A DNA stretch of 64,000 bases from Phocoenobacter atlanticus subsp. cyclopteri (GCF_018343795.1 NZ_CP074346.1:1240001-1304000); one strand, 5' to 3'; numbered from the stretch's first letter, positions 48,673-57,652 are shown. Translations and numbers: made by a program. Notes: generated by a model from the letters alone, not told the origin.

Positions 48673-49880
48673 CAGGGCAAGATCGCACTTTTCTTAAAAA
48701 TATGATCTAATAGCACCTATTATTCAATAACAAATAGGTGTAAAAATGAATATATTATCAGCTTTTAAAGATTTGGAAGACCCTCGCAAAGATATAAACA
48801 AAAAACATGACTTCTTAGATGTTATTTTTCTTGTCGTAAGTGCGGTAATATCAGGTGCAGAAGGATGGAGTGAAATTCATCAGTTTGGTAAATTGAATAT
48901 AAAATGGTTACGAAAATACCGAGATTTTGAAAATGGTATTCCTGTTGATGATACGATTGCTCGTATTGTAAGACGGATAAATCCTGAGAAATTAAATTAT
49001 ATTTTTATTAATTTTATCAATGAGATACGAAAATCACAAGGCAAAGAGTGTATTGCAATAGATGGTAAAACATTAAAAAACAGTTCACATTTAGAGCCTC
49101 ATAATGCCCTACATAGTATTACGGCTTGGAGCTGTTCAAGAGGATTAATTTTAGCTCAAAATAAGTCCAAAGGTAAGAAAAATGAGAATGAAAGCATTCT
49201 AGAAATGATAGATATTTTAGAGCTAAATCAAGCCGTCATTACGGTAGATGCGATGAATACGCAAAAGAAAATAGCGAAGAAAATCATAGAAAAGAAGAGC
49301 GATTATGTGATGCCATTGAAAAATAATCATAAGAAATTTAGAAATGAAATAGAAAGTTATTTTCATAAAGTAGTGCGAGAAAAATCAATAAAAATAGATG
49401 AGTTTCAAGAGGTTAACTGTGAAAGAAGTCGAATAGATCAACGGTATTATTCAAAATTACCAATAAGTGATTGGCTTTTGGAATCTCAAGGTTGGACAGG
49501 AATTAAAAGCCTTATTCAAGTTCATAGGATAAGAGAAGACAATGGCAAGAAAAGTGAAGAAAAAGTATTTTATATCAGTAGCTTAGATGTTCCTTGCGAA
49601 GACTTTGCGAAATATATTAGGGGTCATTGGGAAGTTGAAAATAAAGCGCATTGGGTACTTGATGTTGTTTTTAAAGAAGATGATAGTACGATTTATTTGG
49701 GGGATGGCGTTGAAAATATGGCAATAATTAAGCGTTTAGGGCTTAATTTAGCACGACTACATCCAACTAAAAATAGTATGAAAAGCAAGCTGAAATCAGC
49801 TGGCTGGTCTGATGAAATGAGGTCTGAGCTTATTTTTGGTGTGTGTGATTAATTTATAGACAAAGTACGCGGTTGCCCTG
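48673..49880 (+). mobile_element. ISAs1-family insertion sequence, 1208 bp, complete
   Basis: Terminal inverted repeats begin CAGGGCAA at the left (48673) and end TTGCCCTG at the right (49880); about 14 of the outer 20 bases match. A 10-bp direct duplication flanks the element. One intact transposase gene fills it. Size and duplication length fit the ISAs1 family (also called H-repeat relatives). With an intact transposase and perfect duplication the insertion looks recent. Confidence 0.95.
48746..49852 (+). CDS. ISAs1-family transposase
   Basis: A 368-aa DDE transposase. The N-terminal DDE_Tnp_1-associated domain reads FKDLEDPRKDINKKHDFLDV and VVSAVISGAEGWSEIHQFG. The catalytic domain has IAIDGKTLK (first Asp, about residue 116), VITVDAMNTQKKIA (second Asp) and RGHWEVENKAHWVLDVVF, which holds the final Glu. 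Full length for the family with no frameshift. It provides strand-transfer activity for its own IS, and reads in the same direction as the gene it interrupts. Confidence 0.94.
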   Translation: MNILSAFKDLEDPRKDINKKHDFLDVIFLVVSAVISGAEGWSEIHQFGKLNIKWLRKYRDFENGIPVDDTIARIVRRINPEKLNYIFINFINEIRKSQGKECIAIDGKTLKNSSHLEPHNALHSITAWSCSRGLILAQNKSKGKKNENESILEMIDILELNQAVITVDAMNTQKKIAKKIIEKKSDYVMPLKNNHKKFRNEIESYFHKVVREKSIKIDEFQEVNCERSRIDQRYYSKLPISDWLLESQGWTGIKSLIQVHRIREDNGKKSEEKVFYISSLDVPCEDFAKYIRGHWEVENKAHWVLDVVFKEDDSTIYLGDGVENMAIIKRLGLNLARLHPTKNSMKSKLKSAGWSDEMRSELIFGVCD

Positions 49881-49890
49881 TAAAACTCAT
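49881..49890. repeat. target-site duplication, right copy
   Basis: TAAAACTCAT follows the IS right end. The reading frame KTH continues directly into the 3' half of the glycosyltransferase. Confidence 0.95.
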
Positions 49891-50887
49891 AAAATCGATG
49901 GCGTTAATGTTTATGAAATACCTAAACGACATTATTTTGCTAAACAATGGTTAAAAAAACAAAATTACGATGTATATCTTAGTATAGAGATTACTTTCGA
50001 CTTACCACTAAAATTATTAGATTCAGATACGCATAAAAAATTAGTATTTTGGATTCAAGATCCTAGACCCAAAAGTGATTGGGATGAAATCAAAACTGTA
50101 AAATTATTTCCTGAACCATCTTATTACGATCAAGAAAAATATGATCTTATACATAATCTGTATAAACAAAATAGAGTAAAATTCATATCTCAGGCTCATT
50201 GTTTAAACAATAAAGCAAAAGAGTTATATAATTTAGATACAGATGTAGATATCCAATATTTACCTAATCCAATAGAAATAGAGGATTCTTTTGATGTTAC
50301 TTCGTATAAAAAGAAAAATATGGTCATTTTCTTAGGAAGAATCGAATCTATCAAACGTGGATGGCTATTTTGTGAAATTGCCAAAAAATGTCCAGAATAT
50401 GAATTCTATATGTTAGGGCAAACATTTCGTGATGCCGAGCGTAATTCTGAAATAATGACTAAATATCAAAATATTCCTAATTTACATTTTGCAGGGCATG
50501 TTGATGGAGAACAAAAAAATCAATTTCTAAAAGATGCGAAAATATTAGTAAATACATCTATTCATGAAGCATTACCAATCTCTTTCTTAGAAGCATTATC
50601 TTATGGAACATTACTAGTTAGTAATCAAAATCCTGATAATTTAACTTCTAAATTTGGAGTTCACATTGGTCAGGTATTAGGTGATGGTTTTGAAGATGTA
50701 CATTTATATATTGATGCTATTAGATCTTTAATAAACAATGAGAAGAAAAATATAGAATTATCTCAAAATGCTATTAAATATATTAAAAAAATCCACAGTG
50801 TTCCTCAATTTATTACGGATATGGGAACGGTATTAATAGAAACAACTAAAAATTTATAAATCCTGTGAAAATTAGAAATAAGATAAA

Positions 50888-50910
50888 GCTAAAAATTTGT
50901 AAATTTTAGC
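50888..50910. terminator. hairpin between convergent GT4 and GT8 genes
   Basis: GCTAAAA and TTTTAGC pair around ATTTGTAAA, with a reversed uptake core ACCGCTT 18 bp further on. A bidirectional terminator is likely. Confidence 0.55.
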
Positions 50911-50938
50911 CTTAATCTAACCGCTTATAGCGATCAGT

Positions 50939-51853
50939 TTAATATATATTATACCTATATTTATATACTAACTCTTTCATTATTCTGACTAGCTTTTTAT
51001 ATATTGAAATATGTTCTATTTTTTTATTCCAAGAAGCTGGTTTATTTTCTAAAGAATTAAAATACGCCATAAATTTACGAGATTTTAAATCTACAGATTT
51101 AGAATGCCAAGCTTTACGCCCGCCAACATAATGATATATTGCTACAGGCATTTGTGTTTGTTCTACTTTTGGTAGTGGTATTTTTTTCTTTATTGATTCT
51201 TTAATTCTATTTCTTGAATTTCTAGTAAAATTATATCTTGTATTTAAATAGAGTACTTTATCTTTAAATAATCCGTTTAAAATACATTGATCTTGATATT
51301 TAATCTCTCTGTGATTTTCAAACCACAAAATAGCTTCTTCTAATACATTTATTGTTTTCCATTTTTTTATATTGATTAATAAAACACCAGCATTAAAATA
51401 ATAATTATCTGAATTAAGACCTAAATACTTTTTATATTCAGGCATTCCAATTTCAATAAAAGGATCAATACAAGCACCAATATAATTATCCCCTAAATCT
51501 GTATTATATAACGCTTGTAAATCTTGATTAACAATAATATCAATATCTAAATATAAGGCTTTTTCTTCTTTTGAAAGATATTTTGCAATTAAAAAACGTG
51601 CGTACGTAGCAATAGAGATATAATTAACCGTCTGTGGTAAATTGACAAAATCATTTTTAGCTATAGGAATAAATATAATTTTATGATCATATTGTTCTAC
51701 AATATTTTCAATAAATATTTTAGATTCAGAAGAAATCCCTAAATCTAAAATAGAGAATTTAATATTAGGTGATTGGTTTGTTTTTAAAAGACTCAGTATT
51801 GCAACACATAAATAGGGAGCATAATTATCATCAGAGCTAAATACAATATTCAT
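50939..51853 (-). CDS. glycosyltransferase family 8 (LgtC-like)
   Basis: A 304-aa GT-A enzyme of family GT8. The metal-binding DxD is D103-I-D105 in LYLDIDIIVNQDL. Other marks are SDDNYAPYLCVAILSLL at the start, YFNAGVLLINIKKW and QDQCILNGLF. GT8 members of Pasteurellaceae and Neisseria transfer galactose or glucose to LOS with retention. Donor and acceptor are not readable here. It is 9 bp downstream of the GT25 gene on the same strand and part of the same operon. Confidence 0.88.
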   Translation of the reverse strand: MNIVFSSDDNYAPYLCVAILSLLKTNQSPNIKFSILDLGISSESKIFIENIVEQYDHKIIFIPIAKNDFVNLPQTVNYISIATYARFLIAKYLSKEEKALYLDIDIIVNQDLQALYNTDLGDNYIGACIDPFIEIGMPEYKKYLGLNSDNYYFNAGVLLINIKKWKTINVLEEAILWFENHREIKYQDQCILNGLFKDKVLYLNTRYNFTRNSRNRIKESIKKKIPLPKVEQTQMPVAIYHYVGGRKAWHSKSVDLKSRKFMAYFNSLENKPASWNKKIEHISIYKKLVRIMKELVYKYRYNIY

Positions 51854-51862
51854 ATAATTCCT

Positions 51863-52633
51863 TTATTTATTCAGCATATCAAAAAGAAACTTATTCACTT
51901 TATCTACAAGTGAATAAAACTCTCTTCTTAAGCGAATAATTGCAGTACGTTCTTTTTTACCTTTATCGACAGGAATGTCACTTTCTAAAGATAAATCAGG
52001 TTCTAAACAAGCTGGCGTAATGGCTAAATATTTTATTTTGTTTTCCCAGTATCTATCCATTGTAATATCAACATCAAAAACCCATTCTTGAGCATAGTTA
52101 AGTAAATTTTGAGCAACTTTTGGGGTGATATAATAACCCGTTGTATTACTCCAGCCTTTATAAAATTGCTGAATTTCATTTGAGGTATTTTTTATTTTTG
52201 TAATTAATTTACCTTTTTGTGAACGACGTGCAGGAGCTGGAGGGCTAAGCCATAAAAATTCATAACTATTTTCTTCTGAACCTAAAAAAGAATAAACATC
52301 ACAAAACTCATTATGAATAATGGCATCATCTTCTAAAATAATAATAGGTTGATTTAATTTTATACATTCTTCCCAAAGTAAGTAATGACTTGCAAAGCAG
52401 CCAAGTTGTCCTAAGGTTGTTTTGTTGCCTTTATACTTAAAACGTTTCTCTGCATTATGTTTTTCAAATAAGTAGAAATGAGGATTTTCTTTTCCATTAA
52501 TGGCTTTAAAGAATTGAAAATCTATTTTTTGTGGTAATTTTTCAAATTGCTGTTGAATTATTTTACGTCTTTGCGTTGATTTTTCTAAGTTAATAACGAA
52601 GATGCTAAGCTTATGCTCTTTTAAGGTATTCAT
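51863..52633 (-). CDS. glycosyltransferase family 25 (LOS beta-galactosyltransferase type)
   Basis: A 256-aa protein of family GT25 (Lex2B/LgtB/LpsA group). It starts LSIFVINLEKSTQRRKIIQ and carries LGCFASHYLLWEECI and the acidic ILEDDA (E101-D102-D103), both typical of the family. GT25 enzymes usually add galactose or glucose to LOS oligosaccharide. It leads the GT25-GT8 operon; AGGAGAGGG is the ribosome-binding site. No repeat-based phase switch is visible. Confidence 0.88.
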   Translation of the reverse strand: MNTLKEHKLSIFVINLEKSTQRRKIIQQQFEKLPQKIDFQFFKAINGKENPHFYLFEKHNAEKRFKYKGNKTTLGQLGCFASHYLLWEECIKLNQPIIILEDDAIIHNEFCDVYSFLGSEENSYEFLWLSPPAPARRSQKGKLITKIKNTSNEIQQFYKGWSNTTGYYITPKVAQNLLNYAQEWVFDVDITMDRYWENKIKYLAITPACLEPDLSLESDIPVDKGKKERTAIIRLRREFYSLVDKVNKFLFDMLNK

Positions 52634-52787
52634 TCCCTCTCCTTTTTAATAGCGAATTATTTTTATCTATTAAAATATTGTAGGGTGTAACAATACTAAA
52701 AATTATCATTGAAATCCAGTTATCCCTTACAATAAAATAAGAATTTATGAAAATGTACTTATTAGAATACCTAAATATAAAAGAATA

Positions 52788-52816
52788 TTGGCTTTCTAGT
52801 CTTTCTAGAAAGCCAA
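52788..52816 (-). terminator. potD terminator
   Basis: TTGGCTTTCTAG and CTAGAAAGCCAA are perfect 12-bp arms with a 5-base loop, 31 bp beyond the potD stop. The T tract on the minus strand is interrupted (TATTCTTTTATA). Confidence 0.7.
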
Positions 52817-52846
52817 ATAACTATATAAAAAGAAAAATAGATAGAA

Positions 52847-53893
52847 TTACTGAGCCGCCTTTAGCTCTTGGTAATATTTTTCATAAATCTCTATGGCATC
52901 ACCCACATCATCTTGCCAATGGCTTGTTTTAAGCACTTCAGCGGATGGATAAATTGCAGGATCTTCAGTAATTTCTTTTGGTAGCATTGTTAATGCTTTT
53001 ATATTTGAGGTTGGATAACCAATGGCTAATGTTAATTCTTTAGCTACTTTGGCACTTAATAAATAATTTATTAGTTTGTGTGCCGCCTCAACATTTTTAG
53101 CATTTTTAGGGATAGCTAAAGTATCAACCCAAAGAACAGGACCTTCTTTTGGAAAGACCATATCAAGTGGTGCTTGCTCTTTTTTTGCAATACGTACCGA
53201 TCCATTCCACAACTGACCCACTTCAATTTCACCTGAAATAAATGAATTTGCTGGGTTATCTGAGTTGAAAGATAAGATATTTGGACGTAATTTTAATAGC
53301 TCTTCATAAGCTTGTTTAATGACAGCTGGATCTGTTGTATTTGGATCTGCCCCAATTTTAAGGAGTGCAATATTAAAGACTTCACGCACATCGTCTAAAA
53401 GTTGTACACTATTTTCAAATTCTGGTTTCCATAAATCTGCCCACGAAGTAAATTGACGACCTTGATAAGTCTCGGTATTAAATGCAATACCTGGTGCGCC
53501 TAATAATTGAGGTAATGAATATTGATTTCCCCTATCATAAGGTTTATCCAACCAATCTGGATTTAGATCTTTAATCACAGGTAATTTGCTGTGGTCAAGT
53601 TGTTGCAACATTCCTTCTTTTGCCATTTTTGAAACAAAATAATTGCTTGGTGCAATCACATCATAACCACCATCTTTACCCTGTAATTTTATTTTAGCAT
53701 ACATCGTTTCATTAGATTCAAGGGTAGAAAGCTCTACTTTAATCCCCGTTTCTTTGGTAAAGTCATCTAACAGTCCCTCAGGCACATATTCTGTCCAAGT
53801 ATAAAGATGTACGACTTCATTTTTTGCATAAACTATATTTGTTGCACCTAATAATACAACGCTAGATACTAAAGCAATCGCCCATTTTTTCAT
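52847..53893 (-). CDS. potD: spermidine/putrescine-binding periplasmic protein
   Basis: A 348-aa solute-binding protein with signal peptide MKKWAIALVSSVVLLGATNI-VYA. The mature part has VVHLYTWTEYVPEGLLDDFTKETGI, YDVIAPSNYFV and GQLWNGSVRIAKK, as in PotD. It delivers polyamines to PotABC, which are not in this window, so it is an orphan binding protein, a situation known in H. influenzae. Start supported by AGGAGAAAAT. Confidence 0.93.
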   Translation of the reverse strand: MKKWAIALVSSVVLLGATNIVYAKNEVVHLYTWTEYVPEGLLDDFTKETGIKVELSTLESNETMYAKIKLQGKDGGYDVIAPSNYFVSKMAKEGMLQQLDHSKLPVIKDLNPDWLDKPYDRGNQYSLPQLLGAPGIAFNTETYQGRQFTSWADLWKPEFENSVQLLDDVREVFNIALLKIGADPNTTDPAVIKQAYEELLKLRPNILSFNSDNPANSFISGEIEVGQLWNGSVRIAKKEQAPLDMVFPKEGPVLWVDTLAIPKNAKNVEAAHKLINYLLSAKVAKELTLAIGYPTSNIKALTMLPKEITEDPAIYPSAEVLKTSHWQDDVGDAIEIYEKYYQELKAAQ

Positions 53894-54055
53894 TATTTTC
53901 TCCTAAAATAAATAAGCGGTCAGATTATTGGAAAAATTTGCAAATTTCCTTATACTTTCCTATATATTGAAAGCGAGGCGAATTTTAAGCGATCTTTTAC
54001 TATTTGCAAGAAATTTATGATGAAATTTATTTATTTTTCCGTTATTCTGTAGCTT

Positions 54056-54772
54056 ATGATTTCTCAATTACCACTTCCAATTCATCAGGTTGATGATGAA
54101 ACATTAGAGAATTTTTTTAATGAAAACAGTCTCGTGCTGTTAAATTCGTTATGCCAAAATTTTAGTACTGTTATACAACCTTTTTTCTATATTTGGGGAA
54201 ATGAGAGTTGTGGTAAAAGTCATTTACTAAAAGCACTAAATAATCACTTCTTAATGCAACAACGTAATGCCAGTTATATTCCTCTGGAAAAAGCTCATTA
54301 CTTCTCACCCGTGGTATTAGAAAATGCCGATTTACTTGATATTATTTGCCTAGATGATATTCACTTAATTGTGGGAAATGAAGAGTGGGAAGAAGCCCTA
54401 TTTGACTTATTTAATCAAATTCGAGAACAACAGACTTGTGCTACACAAAAACGTAAAACCTTGCTCATAATTAGTGCAAACTGCCCACCTAATCAATTAG
54501 CTATAAAATTACCCGATTTACGCTCTCGCCTAAATTGGGGAGAGGTTTATCAACTTAAAAGCTTTACTGATAAACAAAAATGTGCAATTTTACAACAAAG
54601 AGCCAATCAAAAAGGATTAACTCTTTCGAATGAAGTCGCTAATTTCTTGTTAAAACGATTAGATCGTGACTTAAATTCACTGATTGATACCTTAGAAGTA
54701 TTAGATCAGGCGTCATTACAAGCTCAGCGAAAATTAACAGTGCCTTTTGTTAAAGAAGTGTTGAGACTATAA
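54056..54772 (+). CDS. hda: DnaA-related regulatory inactivator Hda
   Basis: A 238-aa AAA+ protein homologous to the ATPase part of DnaA. The N-terminal QLPLP (residues 4-8) is the sliding-clamp binding motif. Walker A is GNESCGKSH and Walker B is ICLDDIHL. With clamp-loaded DNA it stimulates ATP hydrolysis by DnaA after initiation, preventing re-initiation. Length matches E. coli Hda (233 aa). The 3' end meets rsuA with one base between the stops. No strong ribosome-binding site is visible. Confidence 0.94.
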   Translation: MISQLPLPIHQVDDETLENFFNENSLVLLNSLCQNFSTVIQPFFYIWGNESCGKSHLLKALNNHFLMQQRNASYIPLEKAHYFSPVVLENADLLDIICLDDIHLIVGNEEWEEALFDLFNQIREQQTCATQKRKTLLIISANCPPNQLAIKLPDLRSRLNWGEVYQLKSFTDKQKCAILQQRANQKGLTLSNEVANFLLKRLDRDLNSLIDTLEVLDQASLQAQRKLTVPFVKEVLRL

Positions 54773-54773
54773 A

Positions 54774-55466
54774 TTAAAAATTAGCGATTTCTTCTTTTGT
54801 TAATGCTCTAAACTCCCCTTCTTCAAGTGCATTATCCAGTTCTACACCGCCAATTTTACAACGATGTAAAAATTCCACTTTATTCCCTAAAGCAGCAAAC
54901 ATTCGTTTTACTTGATGATAACGCCCTTCTGAGATCGTTAATTTAACATTATAATCGTCTAAAATTTCTAATTTTGCAGGCAATGTTGGGGTTTTTTCAC
55001 CACGTAGCATAATCCCTTTCTGTAATTTTTCCTCATAAAAAGGCTCAACAGGATCAGCTAAAGTCACCAAATAAGTTTTTTCACATTGATACTTTGGAGA
55101 GGTAATTCGGTGCGACCATTGTCCATCATCAGTTAAAAGAACTAACCCCGTAGTATCTGCATCTAAACGCCCCGCACAGTGTAACTTGCCTTTTAAAGGG
55201 TAATCAAAAAAATCAAAAACCGTTGGATATTCACTGTCATCATTCGAGCAAACATAGCCTTGTGGCTTATACAACATAAAATATTGCCCCTGCTCAAGCC
55301 ATTCCAGAGGTTGTTCATCAAAAATAACCACATCTTGAGGGGTGATTTTAGTCGCCCCACTTTTAATCATTTTACCATTAACCATAACCAAACTACTTTT
55401 CAATGCCCTTGTTGCTTGAGTACGTGTTAATCCTGTTTGTTCTGCTATAAATTTATCTAAACGCAT
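54774..55466 (-). CDS. rsuA: 16S rRNA pseudouridine(516) synthase RsuA
   Basis: I start at ATG 55464-55466 (MRLDKFIAEQTGLTRTQATR), giving 230 aa as in E. coli; longer starts would run into yoeB. An S4 domain occupies about residues 1-55 and the catalytic domain follows, with D102 in AGRLDADTTGL. RsuA converts U516 of 16S rRNA. A second ATG three codons upstream (55475) is also possible. It follows yoeB by 19 bp and may share its transcript. Confidence 0.94.
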   Translation of the reverse strand: MRLDKFIAEQTGLTRTQATRALKSSLVMVNGKMIKSGATKITPQDVVIFDEQPLEWLEQGQYFMLYKPQGYVCSNDDSEYPTVFDFFDYPLKGKLHCAGRLDADTTGLVLLTDDGQWSHRITSPKYQCEKTYLVTLADPVEPFYEEKLQKGIMLRGEKTPTLPAKLEILDDYNVKLTISEGRYHQVKRMFAALGNKVEFLHRCKIGGVELDNALEEGEFRALTKEEIANF

Positions 55467-55485
55467 AGTTTTCATCTTAATTAAG

Positions 55486-55740
55486 TTAATAGTGATAGCG
55501 ACAGGCAACAATAGATAAAGCATCCTCAGATACCCGATAAACCAATCTATGTTCCTCCGTTATTCGTCTTGACCAAAAACCACTTAAAGAATGTTTTAAT
55601 GGTTCTGGCTTCCCTTTACCTATAAAAGGGCTTCGCTTGATTTCTTTTATCAAAGAATTAATTCGTTTTAAGGTTTTTTTATCAGTCTCTTGCCAATAAA
55701 GATAATCTTCCCAACCTTTGTCAGTAAAACAGACAATCAT
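55486..55740 (-). CDS. yoeB: YoeB mRNA interferase toxin
   Basis: An 84-aa RelE-superfamily toxin, the same length as E. coli YoeB and very similar (WEDYLYWQETDKK, GKGKPEPLKHSLSGFWSRRI). The catalytic residues E46, R65 and H83 and the terminal Tyr84 are all present, so it should be active. YoeB cleaves mRNA in the ribosomal A site. Its ATG overlaps the yefM stop by four bases. It is the second gene of the yefM-yoeB module. Confidence 0.96.
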   Translation of the reverse strand: MIVCFTDKGWEDYLYWQETDKKTLKRINSLIKEIKRSPFIGKGKPEPLKHSLSGFWSRRITEEHRLVYRVSEDALSIVACRYHY

Positions 55741-55988
55741 TCAATCAATTCTCTTTTAGTAACATTACCTAATTTTAGCTCTTCAATACTTTCCAATAAA
55801 TGCTTAGCATTTGCTGGTGAGCGTAAAAGATAGGCTGTTTCTTCTAATGCTTCATATTCACGTAAAGAAATAAGAACACAACTTTCATTGTTACTTCTTG
55901 TAATAAGCACTGGCTCACAATTTTCTGCTGTTGCTGTCATTGTTTGTGCTAGATTTTGACGAGCTTCAGTATAGGTCATTACTTGCAT
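55737..55988 (-). CDS. yefM: YefM antitoxin
   Basis: An 83-aa Phd/YefM-family antitoxin. The N-terminal DNA-binding half has MTYTEARQNLAQTMTATAEN and CVLISLREYEALEETAYLLRSP; the C-terminal half wraps YoeB. It neutralises YoeB and represses its own operon, with operator repeats just upstream at 56010-56027. Located upstream of rsuA, probably a mobile or accessory module. Confidence 0.96.
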   Translation of the reverse strand: MQVMTYTEARQNLAQTMTATAENCEPVLITRSNNESCVLISLREYEALEETAYLLRSPANAKHLLESIEELKLGNVTKRELIE

Positions 55989-56009
55989 ATATTTCCCTTT
56001 TTATTATCA

Positions 56010-56027
56010 TGTACAAAATACTGTACA
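56010..56027. promoter_or_regulatory. yefM-yoeB operator (two TGTACA motifs)
   Basis: TGTACA occurs at 56010-56015 and 56022-56027, 12 bp centre to centre, 22 bp upstream of the yefM start. The E. coli yefM-yoeB operator is built from the same TGTACA core with the same spacing, so autoregulation by the YefM-YoeB complex is likely. Confidence 0.8.
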
Positions 56028-56111
56028 ACAAATAATATTAAAATCAAGTATTTTCTGATAATACAGTGATAAACAACAACATAGATAGGTATTATTCTGC
56101 TTTAAAAGGCA

Positions 56112-56825
56112 TCAAAAATTAATAGGATAGTTACAATCATATACTTCCTTATATTCCATAGATGATAATAAGTTTAGTATTTGTTCTGCTTGGCTTTCAT
56201 CATAGAACTCAAAATGTAGTACGCCAAATTTACAAATTGAGATAACGGTATCTATATTTGGGAATGTAAAATAGAAATAAGGCAAGCTAGCATTACACCG
56301 AATAAGCCAAAAAAGATGAGGAATAAATTCATATAACTCATTTTCTTTTAACAGAAATCCACCATCAAAATCTTCTTCAATATGATTTCTCAAATAATTT
56401 AATGCTTTTTTAACTGGTTCATAATCATTATCTTGATAAAGCCAAGGTATATTTTGAACGCCTAATATCATTAAGTATTCTTCATTGAAGTGCTTTCTGA
56501 TATTTTCTAGTAAATTAGCGAGATCATATAAATATTCGCAAGTATTTGTTTTTGATGAAATATATTCAGCACTTCCTAAAAATGGTTTTATTTGTGTTTT
56601 ATCAAAAGAATGATGATCTCTGTTTTTTTCAAAATATTCATCTAATTCTTGATTAAGTTTATCTGCTAACTCTTGATTTAAAATGGTTACATCATCACTT
56701 TCATCAAACCAAACAGACTCTCCAACTTCATAATGTTCAGAACGAGTTTTCAACTGCCAATTTACAATAAATTCAGAGAAAGTAGGATTTATCACTAATA
56801 TTTCTTTTCTTGTTTTCTTTATCAT
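56112..56825 (-). CDS. hypothetical protein, 237 aa
   Basis: I do not recognise this family. The protein is soluble, acidic and rich in aromatic residues, with no signal peptide or membrane helix. Visible blocks are VWFDESDDVTILNQELADKLNQ, SAEYISSKTNTCEYLYDLANLL and FGVLHFEFYDESQAEQILNLL. The look is that of a small, possibly immunity-type or accessory protein, but that is only an impression. It lies between the yefM-yoeB module and ubiG, 19 bp from ubiG, with AAAGGAAATATAA as ribosome-binding site. Base composition is more AT-rich than ubiG. Confidence 0.65.
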   Translation of the reverse strand: MIKKTRKEILVINPTFSEFIVNWQLKTRSEHYEVGESVWFDESDDVTILNQELADKLNQELDEYFEKNRDHHSFDKTQIKPFLGSAEYISSKTNTCEYLYDLANLLENIRKHFNEEYLMILGVQNIPWLYQDNDYEPVKKALNYLRNHIEEDFDGGFLLKENELYEFIPHLFWLIRCNASLPYFYFTFPNIDTVISICKFGVLHFEFYDESQAEQILNLLSSMEYKEVYDCNYPINF

Positions 56826-56844
56826 TTATATTTCCTTTAATATT

Positions 56845-57555
56845 CTATAAATGGCTAAACATCGCAATATAATTACTACTTACATCGTTATTTAGCCAGA
56901 ATTTTTCAGTTAAAGGATTAAAATGATATCCCACCATTTCATTACAATTTAATTCAGCTTGATCACACCAATTTAATAACTCAGCGGGTTTTATAAATTT
57001 CTCAAATTCGTGAGTGCCTTTTGGGAGCATTTTTAATACATATTCAGCACCAATAATGACCAGTACATAAGCTTTTAAAGTACGATTGATCGTAGAAAAG
57101 AAAAGTACCCCATCAGGTTTTAATAACGCTTTACAACTTTGAATAATAGATAGTGGTTCAGGTACGTGTTCCAGCATTTCCATACAAGTAATCACATCAA
57201 ATTTTTCGGCATTTTGCGATTGCTGTTGAGTAACAAATTCCTCAATGGTAATTTGTTGATAATCAATCTCTAATCCATTTTGTTGAGCGTGTTGTTTTGC
57301 AATATTTAGGGGTTCAGTCGTCATATCAAGTCCTGTGACTTTAGCACCCATTTGTGCCATAGCCTCACTTAAAATGCCACCACCACAGCCGACATCTAAC
57401 ACTTTTTTACCAAATAATCCGTTAGATTTTTCAGCAATATAACTCACTCGTAGAGGATTTAATAAATGGATAGGTTTAAAGTCGCCGTTGGGATCCCACC
57501 AGCTTTGTGCCATTTTTTCAAATTTGGCAATTTCATTTTGATCGACATTTTGCAT
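56845..57555 (-). CDS. ubiG: ubiquinone biosynthesis O-methyltransferase
   Basis: A 236-aa SAM-dependent methyltransferase that performs both O-methylations in ubiquinone synthesis. SAM motif I is [16 protein letters not shown] (about residues 49-64), and [13 protein letters not shown] is also typical of UbiG. The start [29 protein letters not shown] is diagnostic. Length equals the E. coli enzyme (240 aa). Confidence 0.96.
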   Translation of the reverse strand: MQNVDQNEIAKFEKMAQSWWDPNGDFKPIHLLNPLRVSYIAEKSNGLFGKKVLDVGCGGGILSEAMAQMGAKVTGLDMTTEPLNIAKQHAQQNGLEIDYQQITIEEFVTQQQSQNAEKFDVITCMEMLEHVPEPLSIIQSCKALLKPDGVLFFSTINRTLKAYVLVIIGAEYVLKMLPKGTHEFEKFIKPAELLNWCDQAELNCNEMVGYHFNPLTEKFWLNNDVSSNYIAMFSHL

Positions 57556-57573
57556 AATTTTTTATGATATAAA

Positions 57574-57628
57574 CAAGCGGTAAGTTATGATTAAAATTTT
57601 GCAAAAAATAAAAATTAACTGACCGCTT
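57574..57628 (-). terminator. inverted USS pair between yccT-like gene and ubiG
   Basis: CAAGCGGTAAGTTA at the left and ACCGCTT at 57622-57628 flank TTAAAATTTTGCAAAAA. Arms pair over the uptake core. Confidence 0.5.
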
Positions 57629-57652
57629 ATATTTAAAGATTAACAATAGAAT

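Larger units (their letters stand above)
48493..50859 (+). pseudogene. GT4-type glycosyltransferase gene interrupted by an ISAs1-family element
   Basis: The 5' part (48493-48672, 60 codons, with AGGAG upstream) encodes MKIKVALLVDEYFGGAGSAY and so on to GIFAKTH. The 3' part resumes at 49891 with KIDGVNVYEIPKRHYF and ends at 50859. Removing the IS and one copy of the 10-bp duplication restores a 382-aa protein in frame. The restored protein has a GT-B fold with the C-terminal nucleotide-sugar domain (MVIFLGRIESIKRG, HEALPISFLE with the EX7E-type pair), family GT4. It lies in the LOS cluster, so it probably added a core or branch sugar. In the present state both halves are incomplete; the 3' half could start from a TTG inside the IS end but would lack the acceptor domain start. 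Confidence 0.9.

Noticed and set aside
49873-49890. 3' half of the GT4 gene as an independent glycosyltransferase starting at TTG 49873
   Set aside because: That codon is part of the IS terminal repeat; the frame joins exactly to the 5' half across the target duplication.
46693-52633. Tetranucleotide-repeat phase variation in the LOS genes
   Set aside because: No long simple-sequence tract is present at the starts or within neuA, lst, GT4, GT8 or GT25.
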